A stretch of DNA of 64,000 nt from Apteryx mantelli. Its lineage: Eukaryota; Chordata; Aves; Apterygiformes; Apterygidae. The notes below the pieces were generated by a model. The model was not told the origin of the DNA. It saw only the letters and a program-made list of their open reading frames with translations, and ran no database searches. A program made the position numbers and the translations under genes. This document shows positions 51,001-62,611 of the stretch, piece after piece. Every line of letters starts with the position of its first letter. Within the stretch, counting starts at the first letter, position 1. Where the stretch lies: assembly GCF_036417845.1 (NCBI RefSeq), contig NC_089981.1, positions 78,595,268 to 78,659,267 on the forward strand. Reading direction: 5' to 3'.

Positions 51001-53990
51001 ATGTGGAGCTCCTGAGCAGTAAAAACAGAATAAACCTCTGACCTTGCTGCTACTCGATGTTTAATGCTGATCAAAAGCATGAATGATTACCAAACTGTAA
51101 ACTCACAGCTATTCAATGTATCTGCCTTCAAAATACAAAGGATAGTATCAGCCCTGATGGAATTTGGACTTGTGCTTCTCCAGAGGTTACCTATTCAAAC
51201 CTGGCATGTAAATAATTAAACTTTCTCTACACATTTCCAAGATAGGAAGAAGAAGCATTATTATTTAGGGTTCAGTGTAACTACGCATAATCTTGGCCCT
51301 CCTTCTATCTTCCGAAATTACTACAGACGCCGCTGTAGCCTGTCTGAGTTGCATCCACGCAGCAACTCTTTTCGCAATCAGGAATCAGCCATATTCAAGC
51401 ACCGATTCCAGATAGCCTCCCTAACCGGTTATGTTTTAGTGCTTTCTGGGGACGCGCTTCAGGGCCATGGAGTGCCCAGAGACATGGGGCAGGCCCGAAC
51501 CCCCAGCAAATGCAGCACCTTGTTCCTGGGCATCCTGCAGCAGCAACAGTCGTGAGGAATTACTTACTCAGGCTGCTCAGGGTTCCTGCCCACACTGGAA
51601 AAAATAACTGCTCTGACCATTTGCTGGAAGATAACACTTACAGCTTACAGCATAGAAAAACACACCTCAAGGCCAAGGTTACCAAGTGAGTATTGAAAGA
51701 GGGTTATGTTTATAGCCAAACTCATCACTGAAAGATTACAAACTTGCTCAAGAACACACTGCAGATAGGACACAAGGTTATCTATCTGAGAATATAAACA
51801 TATATTATTAGAATGCCCATTTTTTGCAGGATTACATTTTAAATACAGGTATTAAGATCTTAACCAGAATTTTGATTTTGCTGCATTACATATCACAGGC
51901 ATTAATTCTTTGTTATTTTTACTAAAACCCACTCAGGCAACAAAGAACAAACTTGAATTTTTCAAGGCTGAACTGAACCATAATAAAGCATTCCTGTGAT
52001 AAGGGAACACACCCTAAGATCCATTGCTGAAAACTTTCTATTCTCAGTAACTAAACCACTTCCAAAACCTGACTTGCTAATGCCAGCCAAAATATCTTAG
52101 TTACAAGAGGGGAATATAGATAAAAACTGCTTAGTTTATAACAGTGAAATGCAAAGCACTCAAGCGTTCTGTATTTTGAAGGTCACACAAGCAATGTGAA
52201 CTATGAACTTCAGGATTCATGAATCCATGACATTTTAAAGTGGGAGGAGAGGAAATATTTTTCTGTCTTGTCCAAGCCACTAGATACAAAAATGAACAAA
52301 CTACAAGTACTTTGATTCAGTAAAAATATTTGGGATTCAACACTGAATCTTAATGAATTGTTCTGGTGAGAAAAAAATCAACAACTAGGCACCAAGAAGA
52401 CAATAATCCACAGCTTCAATCTACTTTGTATGATCAGAGAGAATATTTTCTGACTTCATTTGTATGGGACCAGTACCTGCCTTTTGCAGTAGGAGCACTA
52501 TTTTAAAAGGTACCTCTTAACGATGTCAATTTATATACTATAAAATAAAAATTTAATCTGTCTTTATGCTACTAAATCATAACTCTTTGGAGTTATTCAT
52601 TATGTCAAATAGCACCAAATCAAGGGTCTCTGTTTCCCTTTTGCTGCACAATAAAGTGGTGTTGGCAGCAGTATATTTTAACACTTGCAATTTATTAACC
52701 TCAGAAGTGTTGTAGCTTGAAACTAAAGCCACAGAAAGGAGGCATTTAGCAAGTTATACATGCTGCATATTTTCACAGCAGAGGAGTTCCTGCTGTGCTT
52801 TTCTTGCCTCCTACATTTTTATGATTTTTCTCCTCCCAGTAATTGCCAAGTCTCATATATTTTGGAGAGATACTTCCTTATTTTGCACTAAACCTCTTTA
52901 TCATGTTTTAAAAAGCGTTGCTGTGTATGTGTCAAAGAGACATTTAAAATACCCTGAAGAATTTTTAACTTTTTCAGATGGAGATAGTGAAGTCCAAGAC
53001 AGTCGTGCATGACATTTTACAGGACGGTGTCCTGGCTACAAACACTTGCTATTCCATAGGCTGAGAAGAGACGTATAACTAAGGCAGCAGCCATGATGTA
53101 GGAGGGTCTTGGTAGAAGAAAGCGTTGTGAGAAATGCACATTCATCTCTGGTATCTCTGTTCCTCTGCTGCTGCAGCCAAGGGAACACATTTTTCATTAC
53201 AGTGTGTCACTAAACATGTTTGTAACGATAGCCCTGCTTTTTTCTAGGAAAATCACATTTATCAGACAACTTTGTATTTTAGTGCTGTTCTTTTGCATAT
53301 CAGACAAAAAATATTCAAGATGCTCTTAAAGGTTGAACAGGAGGGGTGTTTTCTCTGACCACATCAATATGATTGATCAGAGCAAGCCGAGAAATCTGTT
53401 TCAAAACTAACTTAGGACAGGAAGAAAGTTAGAGTACATGGTATTATTTATTGTCATTACTAGTTCTATCTCATTCCCTCTTTTTCTCTCCACACCCACA
53501 TAGCCATCAAGAAGCTTTAGAACATTATTCAGTAAAGCACAGTGACAGAAACCGAGGAAACTGGTTCTGCCTCCGAGTATTTATAGGAGAGTTGTTTCAT
53601 CACTTGATGAAGCCTACAGGAGCGCTTTGCCACTTGAACATTACTTGTGTTCTAAAATGTTCAGAATTCCTGTGAGATTGGAAGACTGAAAATCTTAATG
53701 ACTGGGAAAGAAGAAGATGGGAGAGAATGGAACACGGAAAAAAAATAAAAAGAAAAAAGACCTGAGTTTTCTGTTTTTTAAAGAGAAGAAGGGCTGGCAA
53801 CATTTTGCAGTGGGACTAGACCGTAAGCACGCAGGGATTTGTTGCTCCGTGCAATACACAAAGGTAGCCTAAGCACCCAGGGCTATTCAGCGCCGAGCCT
53901 TTATGACAGCAAACTCAAATAATAGGCTCTTTCCCCCGCACCCCGACAGGCGGCCGTACAGGAAGCACACAGCACATTCAGCACTTTAAT
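48093..53990. other. Intergenic DNA upstream of EIF5
   Basis: No supported gene. One frame at 49165-49476 looks somewhat protein-like (see findings) but has no splice or start support. Purine-rich DNA at 53700-53780 precedes the CpG island. Confidence 0.4.
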
Positions 53991-54693
53991 TGTTTTAAGT
54001 GATCTGTAATATAAACGACTCGCTGCGACGCCAAGCGCGCGGTCCCCGCAGGGCTGTTGCAGGCGGCAGCCGACCCGAACCTTCCTCCCGGCAGCGCCGC
54101 GGCGTCGCTTCCCCACAGCCGAGGCCCCAACGCCCCTCCGAGAGCCGGGGCCGGGGGGGCGGGCCGCGATGGCGACTGCACGCGCGGCACCGGGAACCTC
54201 CGGCCGCCCGGGCCCCGCTCGGCGGCACCCCCGTGCGCAGAGGCGGGGGGGGGACGAGGCGGCGGCGAGCGGGCCTCAGGCCGCCCTGGAGGAGCGAGCG
54301 CCGCCGGGCTCCCGCCGCTCGCCGCCCCCCTCTCCACAGGCGGGGGCTCGCGGCGCCCCGCGCTGGGCGGGAGCCGCAGCGCCCGCGCCCCCCCCCCCCG
54401 CCTCAGCGCCGCTCGCCGCCCCGCAGGGAGGTGCCACAGCCGGGAGGGGAAGCCGAGGGGCCCCTCCCTGCCGCGCGACGCGGAGCAGCGCTGGCCGGCG
54501 CGGCGGAGAGGCAGGTCCCGCAGCACCGCGAGCGGGAGGGGAGGGCAAGGGGCGCCCCGAGAGCCGCGGGGAGCCGGGGCTGGGGGCCGAGGGGGCGGCG
54601 GGGCCGCGGCTGCCACCCGCCGCGCTCAGCACCGGGCCCTGCCGCACTGACTCATCCCTCGCCCCTTCCCCGCACCCCCGCCCCCACCCGTGA

Positions 54694-54703
54694 TCTCGCG
54701 AGA
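54694..54703. promoter_or_regulatory. TCTCGCGAGA palindromic promoter element
   Basis: This is an exact copy of the 10-bp CGCG element known from CpG-island promoters of housekeeping genes and bound by BANP when unmethylated. It lies about 250 bp upstream of the first EIF5 donor site. Confidence 0.8.
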
Positions 54704-54837
54704 GTTGGCCGAGGTAGACGCGATGTCCTTTGGGGCGCTGGTGGGGGGAGGGAGCGGGGGGTAGGGAAGCGAAGCGAGGGGGTGTCTTGATTGATGGCGG
54801 CCGCCGCCAGTGGGTTGGGGGTACGGCAAGCCCTGAG

Positions 54838-54873
54838 CCAATAGCTTCGCCTCAAGGCGAGCGGCGAGCCAAT
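54838..54873 (+). promoter_or_regulatory. Pair of CCAAT boxes
   Basis: CCAAT occurs at 54838-54842 and 54869-54873, both after GAG and 31 bp apart (about three helical turns), a spacing typical of NF-Y pairs. A GC box (GGCGGGGC) follows at 54888-54895. No TATA box is seen. Confidence 0.65.
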
Positions 54874-54924
54874 GGTGGGGCTGGGGAGGCGGGGCGCGCC
54901 GCTGGCTGATTGATCCCAGCTTTG

Positions 54925-54957
54925 GCGTTGTTCAGTCAGAGCGAGAACATTCTAGAG
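54925..54957 (+). other. EIF5: EIF5 first non-coding exon (end)
   Basis: TCTAGAG|GTGAGT gives a strong donor at 54957/54958, directly downstream of the CCAAT and GC boxes. The transcription start is not visible and is placed only roughly. Confidence 0.55.
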
Positions 54958-55081
54958 GTGAGTACGGGGCGGCCATTGCCGGGGTCCCATCAACCGCCCC
55001 CTTCTGCCTGAGCTGCGCGTCGGCCGCCGCCTCTCCCTCCCCCCTTCCCTTTCTCCCCCCTCCTCCTCCCTCTCCTCACAG

Positions 55082-55316
55082 GTGTCGCCACTAACGATGC
55101 CCCTGATTGTGTTTTGCACGCAGATTGCCCGGCGCCGCTGTCCCTGCTGATCCCGCCCGCCCCAGGACGCTCGGACCCGGAGGCTGCGGCGTCCGCCTCC
55201 GCCTCCCTCTTCGTCTGGATATAAGCGCCCCCACGGCCCTGTTCTCCTCTCACACTCGGCTTCGTCGCAGCCCGGGGCGAGCAGCGTTGGGTTTATGTCT
55301 TTATTGGACGAAAACG
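55082..55316 (+). other. EIF5: Possible EIF5 second non-coding exon
   Basis: A long pyrimidine tract and CAG end at 55081. The segment ends in a strong donor, AAAACG|GTGAGT, at 55316/55317. An internal acceptor (tgcacgcag, about 55123) could give a shorter form. It could also be an alternative first exon. Confidence 0.5.
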
Positions 55317-56149
55317 GTGAGTATCCTCACCGCGCTAGAGCGGGTGGGTGAGTGGGGGGAATCGGGGGTTGAGAGGAGGGTTTGGATCGGGAGGAGGGGG
55401 GTGCGGCGGCTTAGCAGTCTGGGCTGGGGCGCCGCATTATCGATAAGCGGTTGATGGCAGGAGAGTTTTCGTATAACGAAATATCCGGGATCGTGGTGGT
55501 GGTGGGAAAGAGATAAGAAAAATAACGTTTCAATTACCCTCCTTTGCGATTTTTTTTTTTTATTATTTATTTTACTTTGTCGTCCCCCCCCCCCTCCCGC
55601 AACCATGCGACGAGACAAGATGGCGGCGGCTGGGGCCGCGCCTCCCCGTGCTGTGGGTGGGAAGGGAGGGGGCGCGAGGCGGGGGGGAGCTGTGGCGCAG
55701 TTACAAACCCGCAGCGTGGGGGAGGGGGCGCCTCCTCTCCGAGGCTTAGCCCCGCGGCGGGGGGGGGGAGTAGGAGGGGGAGCCGCGGAGCGTCCCCCTT
55801 TCGCTGCTGGAGAGCGCATGCGTGGCTGGAGGTGACCTCCCCCCCCATCTCTTTTAAGGCTGACTCAGTACTTAATTGCTGCATTTGTGACTCATCATAG
55901 GCCTGAGTGGGGCGGGGGAACAGTGCTCTTAAGCGGGGAGTCTGTCCGCCTTCCCGCTTTTCCCCTGTGCGGAATGGGGGGGGAGGGGGGCGGGAGGATG
56001 CTTGGGATGAGGTGTCCTAGGGACCAGGAGAGGGAGCTTCAGTCTGCAGTAGACAAAAGCGGTAGTCTGGAAGGAGGGGAAACCGCACATTCTTTCTGAG
56101 AGCTCATGCTCAGTCACCGAGATACCTGCTTCCTCAATGCTTCGGCAGG

Positions 56150-56168
56150 CACGTGGTCAGATCACGTG
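56150..56168. promoter_or_regulatory. Two CACGTG E-boxes 13 bp apart
   Basis: CACGTGGT at 56150 and again at 56163, in the first EIF5 intron just outside the CpG island. CACGTG is the core site of MYC/MAX, USF and MiT/TFE factors. Confidence 0.55.
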
Positions 56169-57368
56169 GTGGCTCTTTTTAGATGTAACCGGGGAAGGAA
56201 GCTTCAGGCTTGAAACAAAATCAATGATGCGTTTTTTCCTGAAGGGTAAAACTGCATCTAGACTAATGTAGAATACACATATATACAATTCTGTGTATGT
56301 TTTCTTTATGTAAAGGGTTTGTAAACCTTATCTGAGGGACTCAGACTGTGTGGAACCAATAAACATACTGTTATGCATAAATACTAAGAATAGTTATTTT
56401 AGTGTGTCAGCGCTTCTGTCATTAATGGTAACAACATGATGATGTGTCAGAATAACCGTGCTGTAATCAGGGCTGTCTGTCTAGTCAACTCAACCAGTTG
56501 TGGCTTAAGTAATCGTCTGATTAGAGACACATGTTAATTTTAATATATAAATACTGCTTAAGGTAACTTTAATAATAGGATTCATCCTCCTTCCCCTTCC
56601 TCCCCCACCCCTTCCCCTCCCCCCCCCCCCCCCCAAGAAAAAAACCAACTGGAAAAGCTGCTGCACTGCTCTGTACCTCTGCATTGCTAGGCTTTCTACA
56701 GTGAAGCAATATGTCAGACTTTATCAGGCTTATTGTTAAGTCAAAACTCAACAGAAGCTGCTATGAGAATCCATAATTGAGAGGGAGAATTACCTAATTT
56801 TCAACTCTTTTCCACTCCGATCAAAAAAACTGGTAAGCCATGTAAAAATTATGTTGGACTACAGATTGCTGCTGCTTCATCTCACTGATATTTCTCAACA
56901 TTCTGACAAACTTCAGTTTATGTGATAAGTTCATGCTATGATGCGGAATTTGAAGCTGTTTTCCAGATCTTTCTCCTGCTTCCCTCTGCCCTGCAGCCTG
57001 AAGCATATCACATGACCCTCTTGGTGCAAGTGACATTGGTCTACATAATAAATCAAGCAGTGTTCCTTTCTCTTCCTTTGTGATTGCAGCAGTCGTTCAG
57101 GAGTTAGATGTACAGAAAACATTCTTAAGCTGTTTAAATCTTCTTTGGGTAGTAAGAAAAAGAGGGTGGAGGGTTCTGTGGTTTAGATGAGGGAATTATA
57201 TCAGCAGTACAATTCAAGGCTACTTATTTTCCACAAGCTGAAAGTCATAGAAAGCCACAAGATAAATAACTTTCTCTAATTACAGTTCCTTGTATAGCTC
57301 TGTGGCAAGACCTAATGGGTGCACATCAAGGTAAACTTCATTTCTTCTTTGTTTATTAACACTTGCAG

Positions 57369-57576
57369 AGCTGTTGCGCAGCCACTGGTACCTGTATTGG
57401 GGAAACATAGCATACAAGCAAGAACCTTACAGCCTCAGTGGCGAAAATTTTTTCATGTCAGAGACCGAGAACTCTTGCAGTCGTTTATGTCATCCCGTCT
57501 TCTCCAGACAGAAGATACCAAAAAACTGCAATCAAAGATCTCTTCATCTTATTGATAAAGCTACTAATAAGGCAAA
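57369..57576 (+). promoter_or_regulatory. EIF5: EIF5 5' leader with two upstream AUGs
   Basis: This is the leader part of the first coding exon (acceptor cacttgcag at 57368). The first upstream AUG, 57455, has T at -3 and T at +4 (poor context). Its frame runs across the main start to TGA at 57640. The second, 57487, also in poor context, ends at 57555, 21 bases before the main AUG. The main AUG (57577) has A at -3. Mammalian EIF5 is known to be autoregulated through upstream AUGs whose use depends on eIF5-set start-codon stringency. Confidence 0.7.
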
Positions 57577-60500
57577 ATGTCTGTCAACGTCAACCGCAGT
57601 GTTTCAGATCAGTTCTATCGCTACAAAATGCCCCGTCTGATTGCCAAGGTAACTTACTAACCATTACTGGTAAATGGGTAGGGTTTCACTTTGCTCTCTA
57701 AATAGAAGAATTGAGGTGTGAGGTAATGATATCAGTGCTTAGTCAGCCAGCATAGGACAAGGAAGAACTCTGGTCCTTTCAGTCCACACTAGCTGTGCAT
57801 TAGCCCTTTTAAAAAGGATACACTTTTAAAAGCAGAACACTGATATAGTGAAATGGGAAATACTGGGTTTGGCTGTTGTGGTTGTTTAACCATAAAGCAC
57901 TTTTTTCTTTTTTTTTTTTTTTTTTTTAAGGTTGAGGGCAAAGGAAATGGAATAAAGACGGTTATAGTCAACATGGTTGACGTTGCAAAGGCGCTTAATC
58001 GGCCTCCAACGTGTAAGTAGTCTGTGGAGTGATAGGGCATCGTTTGACTTGTGCTCTTTATATTGTTTGGAGTGGTAGTGTGAAGTGGCTAATAAAACGT
58101 TTGATTATAATAGCTCTTCCTTTCAAGACTTGTAAGACAGAAATGTGATTATCCCAGGACAGAATTGTAAATGCAGGAAGGTGGGGATGAGAATATATCA
58201 AGTGGTAAAGTGGTGGGTGGCTGTTTTGTTTTGGGGGGGGGGGGAGGGATGTTTCTGGATTGAGGCATTCTTGTTTTGTTTTGCAAGGGAATCCCTTTTG
58301 TGGCAGTTCATATTTCCTTACTGTTGGCTTTGCATTAAAGAGCTGTGAGAGCTGTTGTCTATTAGTCTACTTTCTTTTCTTTAAGATCCTACCAAATTTT
58401 TTGGTTGTGAGCTGGGAGCACAGACCCAGTTTGATGTTAAGAATGACCGTTACATTGTCAATGGATCTCATGAGGCGAATAAGCTGCAAGACATGTTGGA
58501 TGGATTCATTAAAAAATTTGTTCTCTGTCCTGAGTGTGAGAATCCTGAAACTGATCTGGTGAGTACTTTCTGTCTTCAGCATAACACTACAGAAACACCA
58601 CACCATTTTCATAAACCTGAAGTGTAGAGTTAGATACCTGACTTTAATATCAATTCAGAGGAGATAATCTCCCCCCTTGTGGGGACTGTCTGGGAAGGCT
58701 TCGCATCTATAAAAGTGTACAACTTTGCCACTTCCAAACTAGAGGCTCTCTGTTGGAGCTGATGAAAGCACTTAAACCTCTGGCTTAATCTTGCTGAGAT
58801 TTATGTAAATATTAGATTTGGGCTTTAATGCATTCCTGTTCTGTAAGCAGTATTTTAACCAGAGTTTGTTCCTTCTTGCAGCATGTCAATCCTAAGAAAC
58901 AAACTATAGGTAACTCTTGCAAAGCCTGTGGCTATCGAGGCATGCTTGACACAAACCATAAACTCTGCACGTTCATTCTCAAAAACCCACCTGGTGAGTG
59001 CATTGTTTTCTTTTGGTGGGGGTAGGGCAAACTTCTTCAGCATGAGTGCTGTTAATCGAGTAGGAAAGCAAATAGCTAACATTTAATTAAACTGTAAAAA
59101 GGCTCCAGGCTGCTCCTAGAATTTGTAGTTAACAATGAAGTACTTGTGTTCACAGTTACAGGATCACACTATTACAGCTCATGCTGGATCCCTTTCAAAT
59201 AGCATCTGAAATGCATATGCAGGGCATAACTCGGTAGGAAAAGAGCTAGTCTGCAGGTGACCATTGCAGTCTTCTCCTTAAGTCAGTATAAAGCAGAAAG
59301 CTTTAGTAAGAGCATCTCAGTATCTCACTACCTCTAATAAAGTGTTCTGTGCAAGCAACACTCTGTAGTAAGCATCTGGTTGCCTGCTGCAATTTAAGCT
59401 TGCTAGAATAGAAAAGTCTAACCTATTCCAGGGGTCTCTGCTTTGTGAGGTCACCTGTTATATGGACTTGAACAGCCTTATGTCTCAGTGAGAAACCAGA
59501 CTTTCAGTGGAACTACATGTTCTCCCAGCAGGTGTAGATCTGTCCTGAATAAGTCTGGGAAAGAGTACTGTACATGTGCTGCTAATATGAGCATTGAAAC
59601 TGGTTTATCCAGGAATTTGTTAGAGATGTAATAGTGCAAATACTTTATTTGGCGAGGTAGAGAATGCTAAAATGCTCAAGTTCACTTCCAGAGAGCGGTG
59701 ACACTGGTACAGGAAAGAAGGAAAAGGAAAAGAAGAACAGAAAAGGCAAGGACAAGGAGAATGGTTCTGTGTCTAGCAATGAGACACCTCCCCCACCACC
59801 ACCAGAGGAGATAACTCCTCCACAGGTTGTGGTAAGTAGAAGGGGAAGTGGGGGGATGAGGGTGTGTAGTGTCTTAGTCTGAATTTAAATCCCTCATTGA
59901 CTTTGCTGGTCAACGCTGTATCAAAGTCTTCGTATATTAAGGATTCTTCTGCTAGAATGGAAGTATCCCTGTCCCTCCCCTATAGCAGTGTTACCAGCTC
60001 TTCAGTGATAGCATGCATGTCCCAAGCTAAGTGACAGCTGCATAACCTTAAGTGCTTTCAAGAGAGACCTGGATTGTATCTTATGAATGTAACCCTACAG
60101 ATGGCTATAAAACTCATAATTGCCTCCTAACTGTATCCTTTGTCTCCTGTGACTTGCAGATTATGGCGTAACTGTTTCCTTAGGGAAAAGTCAAAATTAT
60201 TTGCCTATAAAAGTGCTCTTGGATCTGTATTTAGAGATGACACTCAACTGTTACTAAACCTGTAGTAACATTGTGTGAACTCCATTTTAGGAGGAGGAGG
60301 ATGATGATGACTGGGGTGAAGACACAACAGAAGAAGCCCAGAGGCGTAGAATGGATGAGATTAGTGACCATGCAAAGAACCTCACACTTAGTGAAGATCT
60401 AGAAAGAACAGTGGAAGAGAGAGTCAACATATTATTTGACTTTGTGAAGGTAAATATTCTCTAGCTTATCACTTGGTAGCCACTCTGTTATAATTCTTTA

Positions 60501-62611
60501 AAATGCTGTTGAGAGAGTAATTAAAAGGTTTTTGTTTGGATAGAGGGGGAGGGGCACTCCTTCCCTGCTGCGCCCCCAAGCCCTTCAACCTTAAAGCTTG
60601 AAAGGTTTTATCTAAGTACTGGTTCTCCCAGTGGTGGGGAAGGAAACTGCAATAGAGCACTGACACAGACCTCAGTAGCAGTTAAAATGTAATTTACATC
60701 TGTTACTGTCTTGCAGAAAAAAAAGGAAGAAGGTGTCATTGATACTTCTGACAAAGACATTGTAGCAGAAGCAGAGAGACTGGATGTAAAGGCTATGGGC
60801 CCTCTAGTTCTGACTGAAGTCCTCTTTGACGAAAAGATTCGTGAACAGATACGGAAATACAGGCGTCACTTCCTTCGTGTAAGCACAGTCCAGTTCTGTT
60901 CCTAGTATAGCAACTGTTGCTTTGTCTTCTGTAATAACTACTTGAGTCGGTCCTAAACTGTAGTTTTAGTCTTTAAACTGCTGCTTGCTTTTTAACTAGG
61001 AAAACTGAGAGTGGTAGTAAGCAAAAATTACAATAGCTCTATCTCATTGAGTTGAGAGAAGAAGAGAAGCTTGTTCTGGGGAGAAAAAAGCTAACTGGAT
61101 TTTTTTTTTTTTTTTTAAATCACTATTCTAGTTCTGCCACAACAATAAGAAAGCTCAGAGGTACCTTCTCCATGGCTTTGAGTGTGTGGTAGCCATGCAT
61201 CAGTCTCAGCTTATTTCTAAAATACCACATATTTTGAAGGAAATGTATGATGCAGATCTTCTGGAAGAGGAAGTCATCCTTAGCTGGGCAGAAAAGGTAA
61301 GAGGTAGTATTTCATGGGCTCTACCTGCCAAATGCCTGAATGTAACAGTGTATCTGGCCTCTCCATTCTGGTAGAGCTTCTTGTGCTGATGTCTTAACTC
61401 AAGCTAGTTGTTTAAATTGCTGTCTGGGAGAAGCTTGTGGTTAAGAAATGGGTTGTTCCAAGGCAGTGAAGTGAGTTTAGACTTCTAGTTAGGCTCACTG
61501 TATTTGGGAATGATCTGATGTAAATTCCTTCAGCATTTAAACTAGATCCATGTGCCCTTCTGTCTTCTAGGCCTCAAAAAAATATGTTTCAAAGGAGCTT
61601 GCCAAAGAAATTCGTGTCAAAGCAGAACCATTTATTAAATGGCTAAAGGAAGCTGAGGAAGAATCTTCCGGTAATGAAGAAGAAGATGAAGATGAAAACA
61701 TTGAGGTAGGAAAGGCTCATACCCCATAAACAACTTCAGGGTTCTGTTTCTGTGCACTGAAATCTTGAGCTATGCAGTGTACTCTACTGTATTGCTTTGT
61801 GTATGGGAAACTGGAGGAGTTTCTCAGGTCTAATGATTCCATCTTGTAAGAGTATAAACTTTAGTGTTTCTGCTTCAGGTAAAGAGAGTTGATCTACCCA
61901 AGATCCACCTGTACTTTAACAAAAAGGATCTTGGTAGCCAAAGGACCACTGTTGCAGAATAGTACAGGCAGACTCTTGCACAGTGTTCCATATAATGGAA
62001 GATGGACAGTAGATAGTATCATAAAGCCTTGTGTTTTTTAGAAGAGCCTCTGCCCAGTTAGCAAAGCTGCTTAAAGGACAAATAACTGATGTCTCATACA
62101 TAAGGACTAGGTAAAAGCTGTTAGCTACACTCCAGCTGCCTGGGTGGGTGGCTGTGTGTGTGGTGTGAGCTAGGGGTTTTGTTTTGTTTGGAAATGGTAG
62201 TTATTCCTGGCCCTGGTTGTGAGAGACGCTGTTTTTGACGCCATGCACACTCACACTCTCTTCCCCTGTCTTTCTATGTTAAGATATAGCTGCTGTTTCA
62301 GCATGCCTGAGTTTAGGTTTAACGTATGGTATAGTTCTACTGGAATATGCTGTCCAGTCTAGTTCAGAATGTAGAACAGCATGCTAAACAGGTTTTGGCA
62401 ATAGACAGGAGAACTGTTGAGCCAGCAGGTGTTTGCAACTCCTGGTGTTAAAGCAAAACTATGCTAGTACTTAATGGCGGTAGATGCTGTAGTAAAAGTG
62501 AATATTTTGTCTCCACAGGTGGTGTACTCCACAACCGCCAGTGTACCTAAAGTTGAAACTGTGAAGCCTGCAAACACTAAAGATGATGATATTGATATTG
62601 ATGCCATTTAA
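57577..62611 (+). CDS. EIF5: Eukaryotic translation initiation factor 5 (eIF5)
   Basis: There are ten coding exons: 57577-57648, 57931-58012, 58386-58558, 58882-58993, 59692-59831, 60291-60449, 60717-60878, 61132-61296, 61571-61705 and 62519-62611. All use GT-AG, all phases agree, and the total is 430 codons plus TAA (human 431). eIF5 is the GTPase-activating protein for eIF2 in the 43S preinitiation complex and helps select the AUG. Residues 1-150 form the eIF2-beta/eIF5 domain, with catalytic Arg15 (QFYRYKMPR) and a zinc site at Cys99/Cys102 and Cys122/Cys125. A lysine-rich linker and a six-proline run follow. Next come the acidic DDDDWGED motif and the W2 HEAT domain (about 233-390), which contacts eIF2-beta, eIF1 and eIF3c. 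The tail is the acidic AA-box with W at WLKEAEEE and the terminus DDDIDIDAI. No break or unusual residue is seen. Confidence 0.98.
59351..59477 (+). ncRNA. SNORA28: H/ACA box snoRNA, SNORA28-like
   Basis: It lies in the EIF5 intron between the exons ending 58993 and starting 59692. Hairpin 1 is closed by GCAAGC (59351-59356) with GCTTGC (59398-59403). Next comes the H box AGAATA (59405-59410). Hairpin 2 is closed by AAGTC (59414-59418) with GACTT (59465-59469). The ACA box (59472-59474) is followed by exactly three bases. The 127-nt length and the start GCAAGCAACACTCTG fit my memory of SNORA28, which mammals also encode in an EIF5 intron and which guides 18S rRNA pseudouridylation. It should be released from the spliced intron. 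Confidence 0.85.

Larger units (their letters stand above)
54000..55850. promoter_or_regulatory. CpG island covering the EIF5 promoter
   Basis: GC content and CpG density rise abruptly at about 54000 and fall after about 55850, in contrast with the AT-rich flanks. The island contains the EIF5 first exons. Many long open frames on both strands here (for example 53978-54616 and 53999-54790) are the usual result of stop-poor GC-rich DNA. Confidence 0.9.

Noticed and set aside
53978..54790. Several 120-263-codon frames on both strands in the CpG island
   Set aside because: Alanine/proline/arginine/glycine-only composition in all frames at once is a GC-content effect. There are no splice sites or domains.
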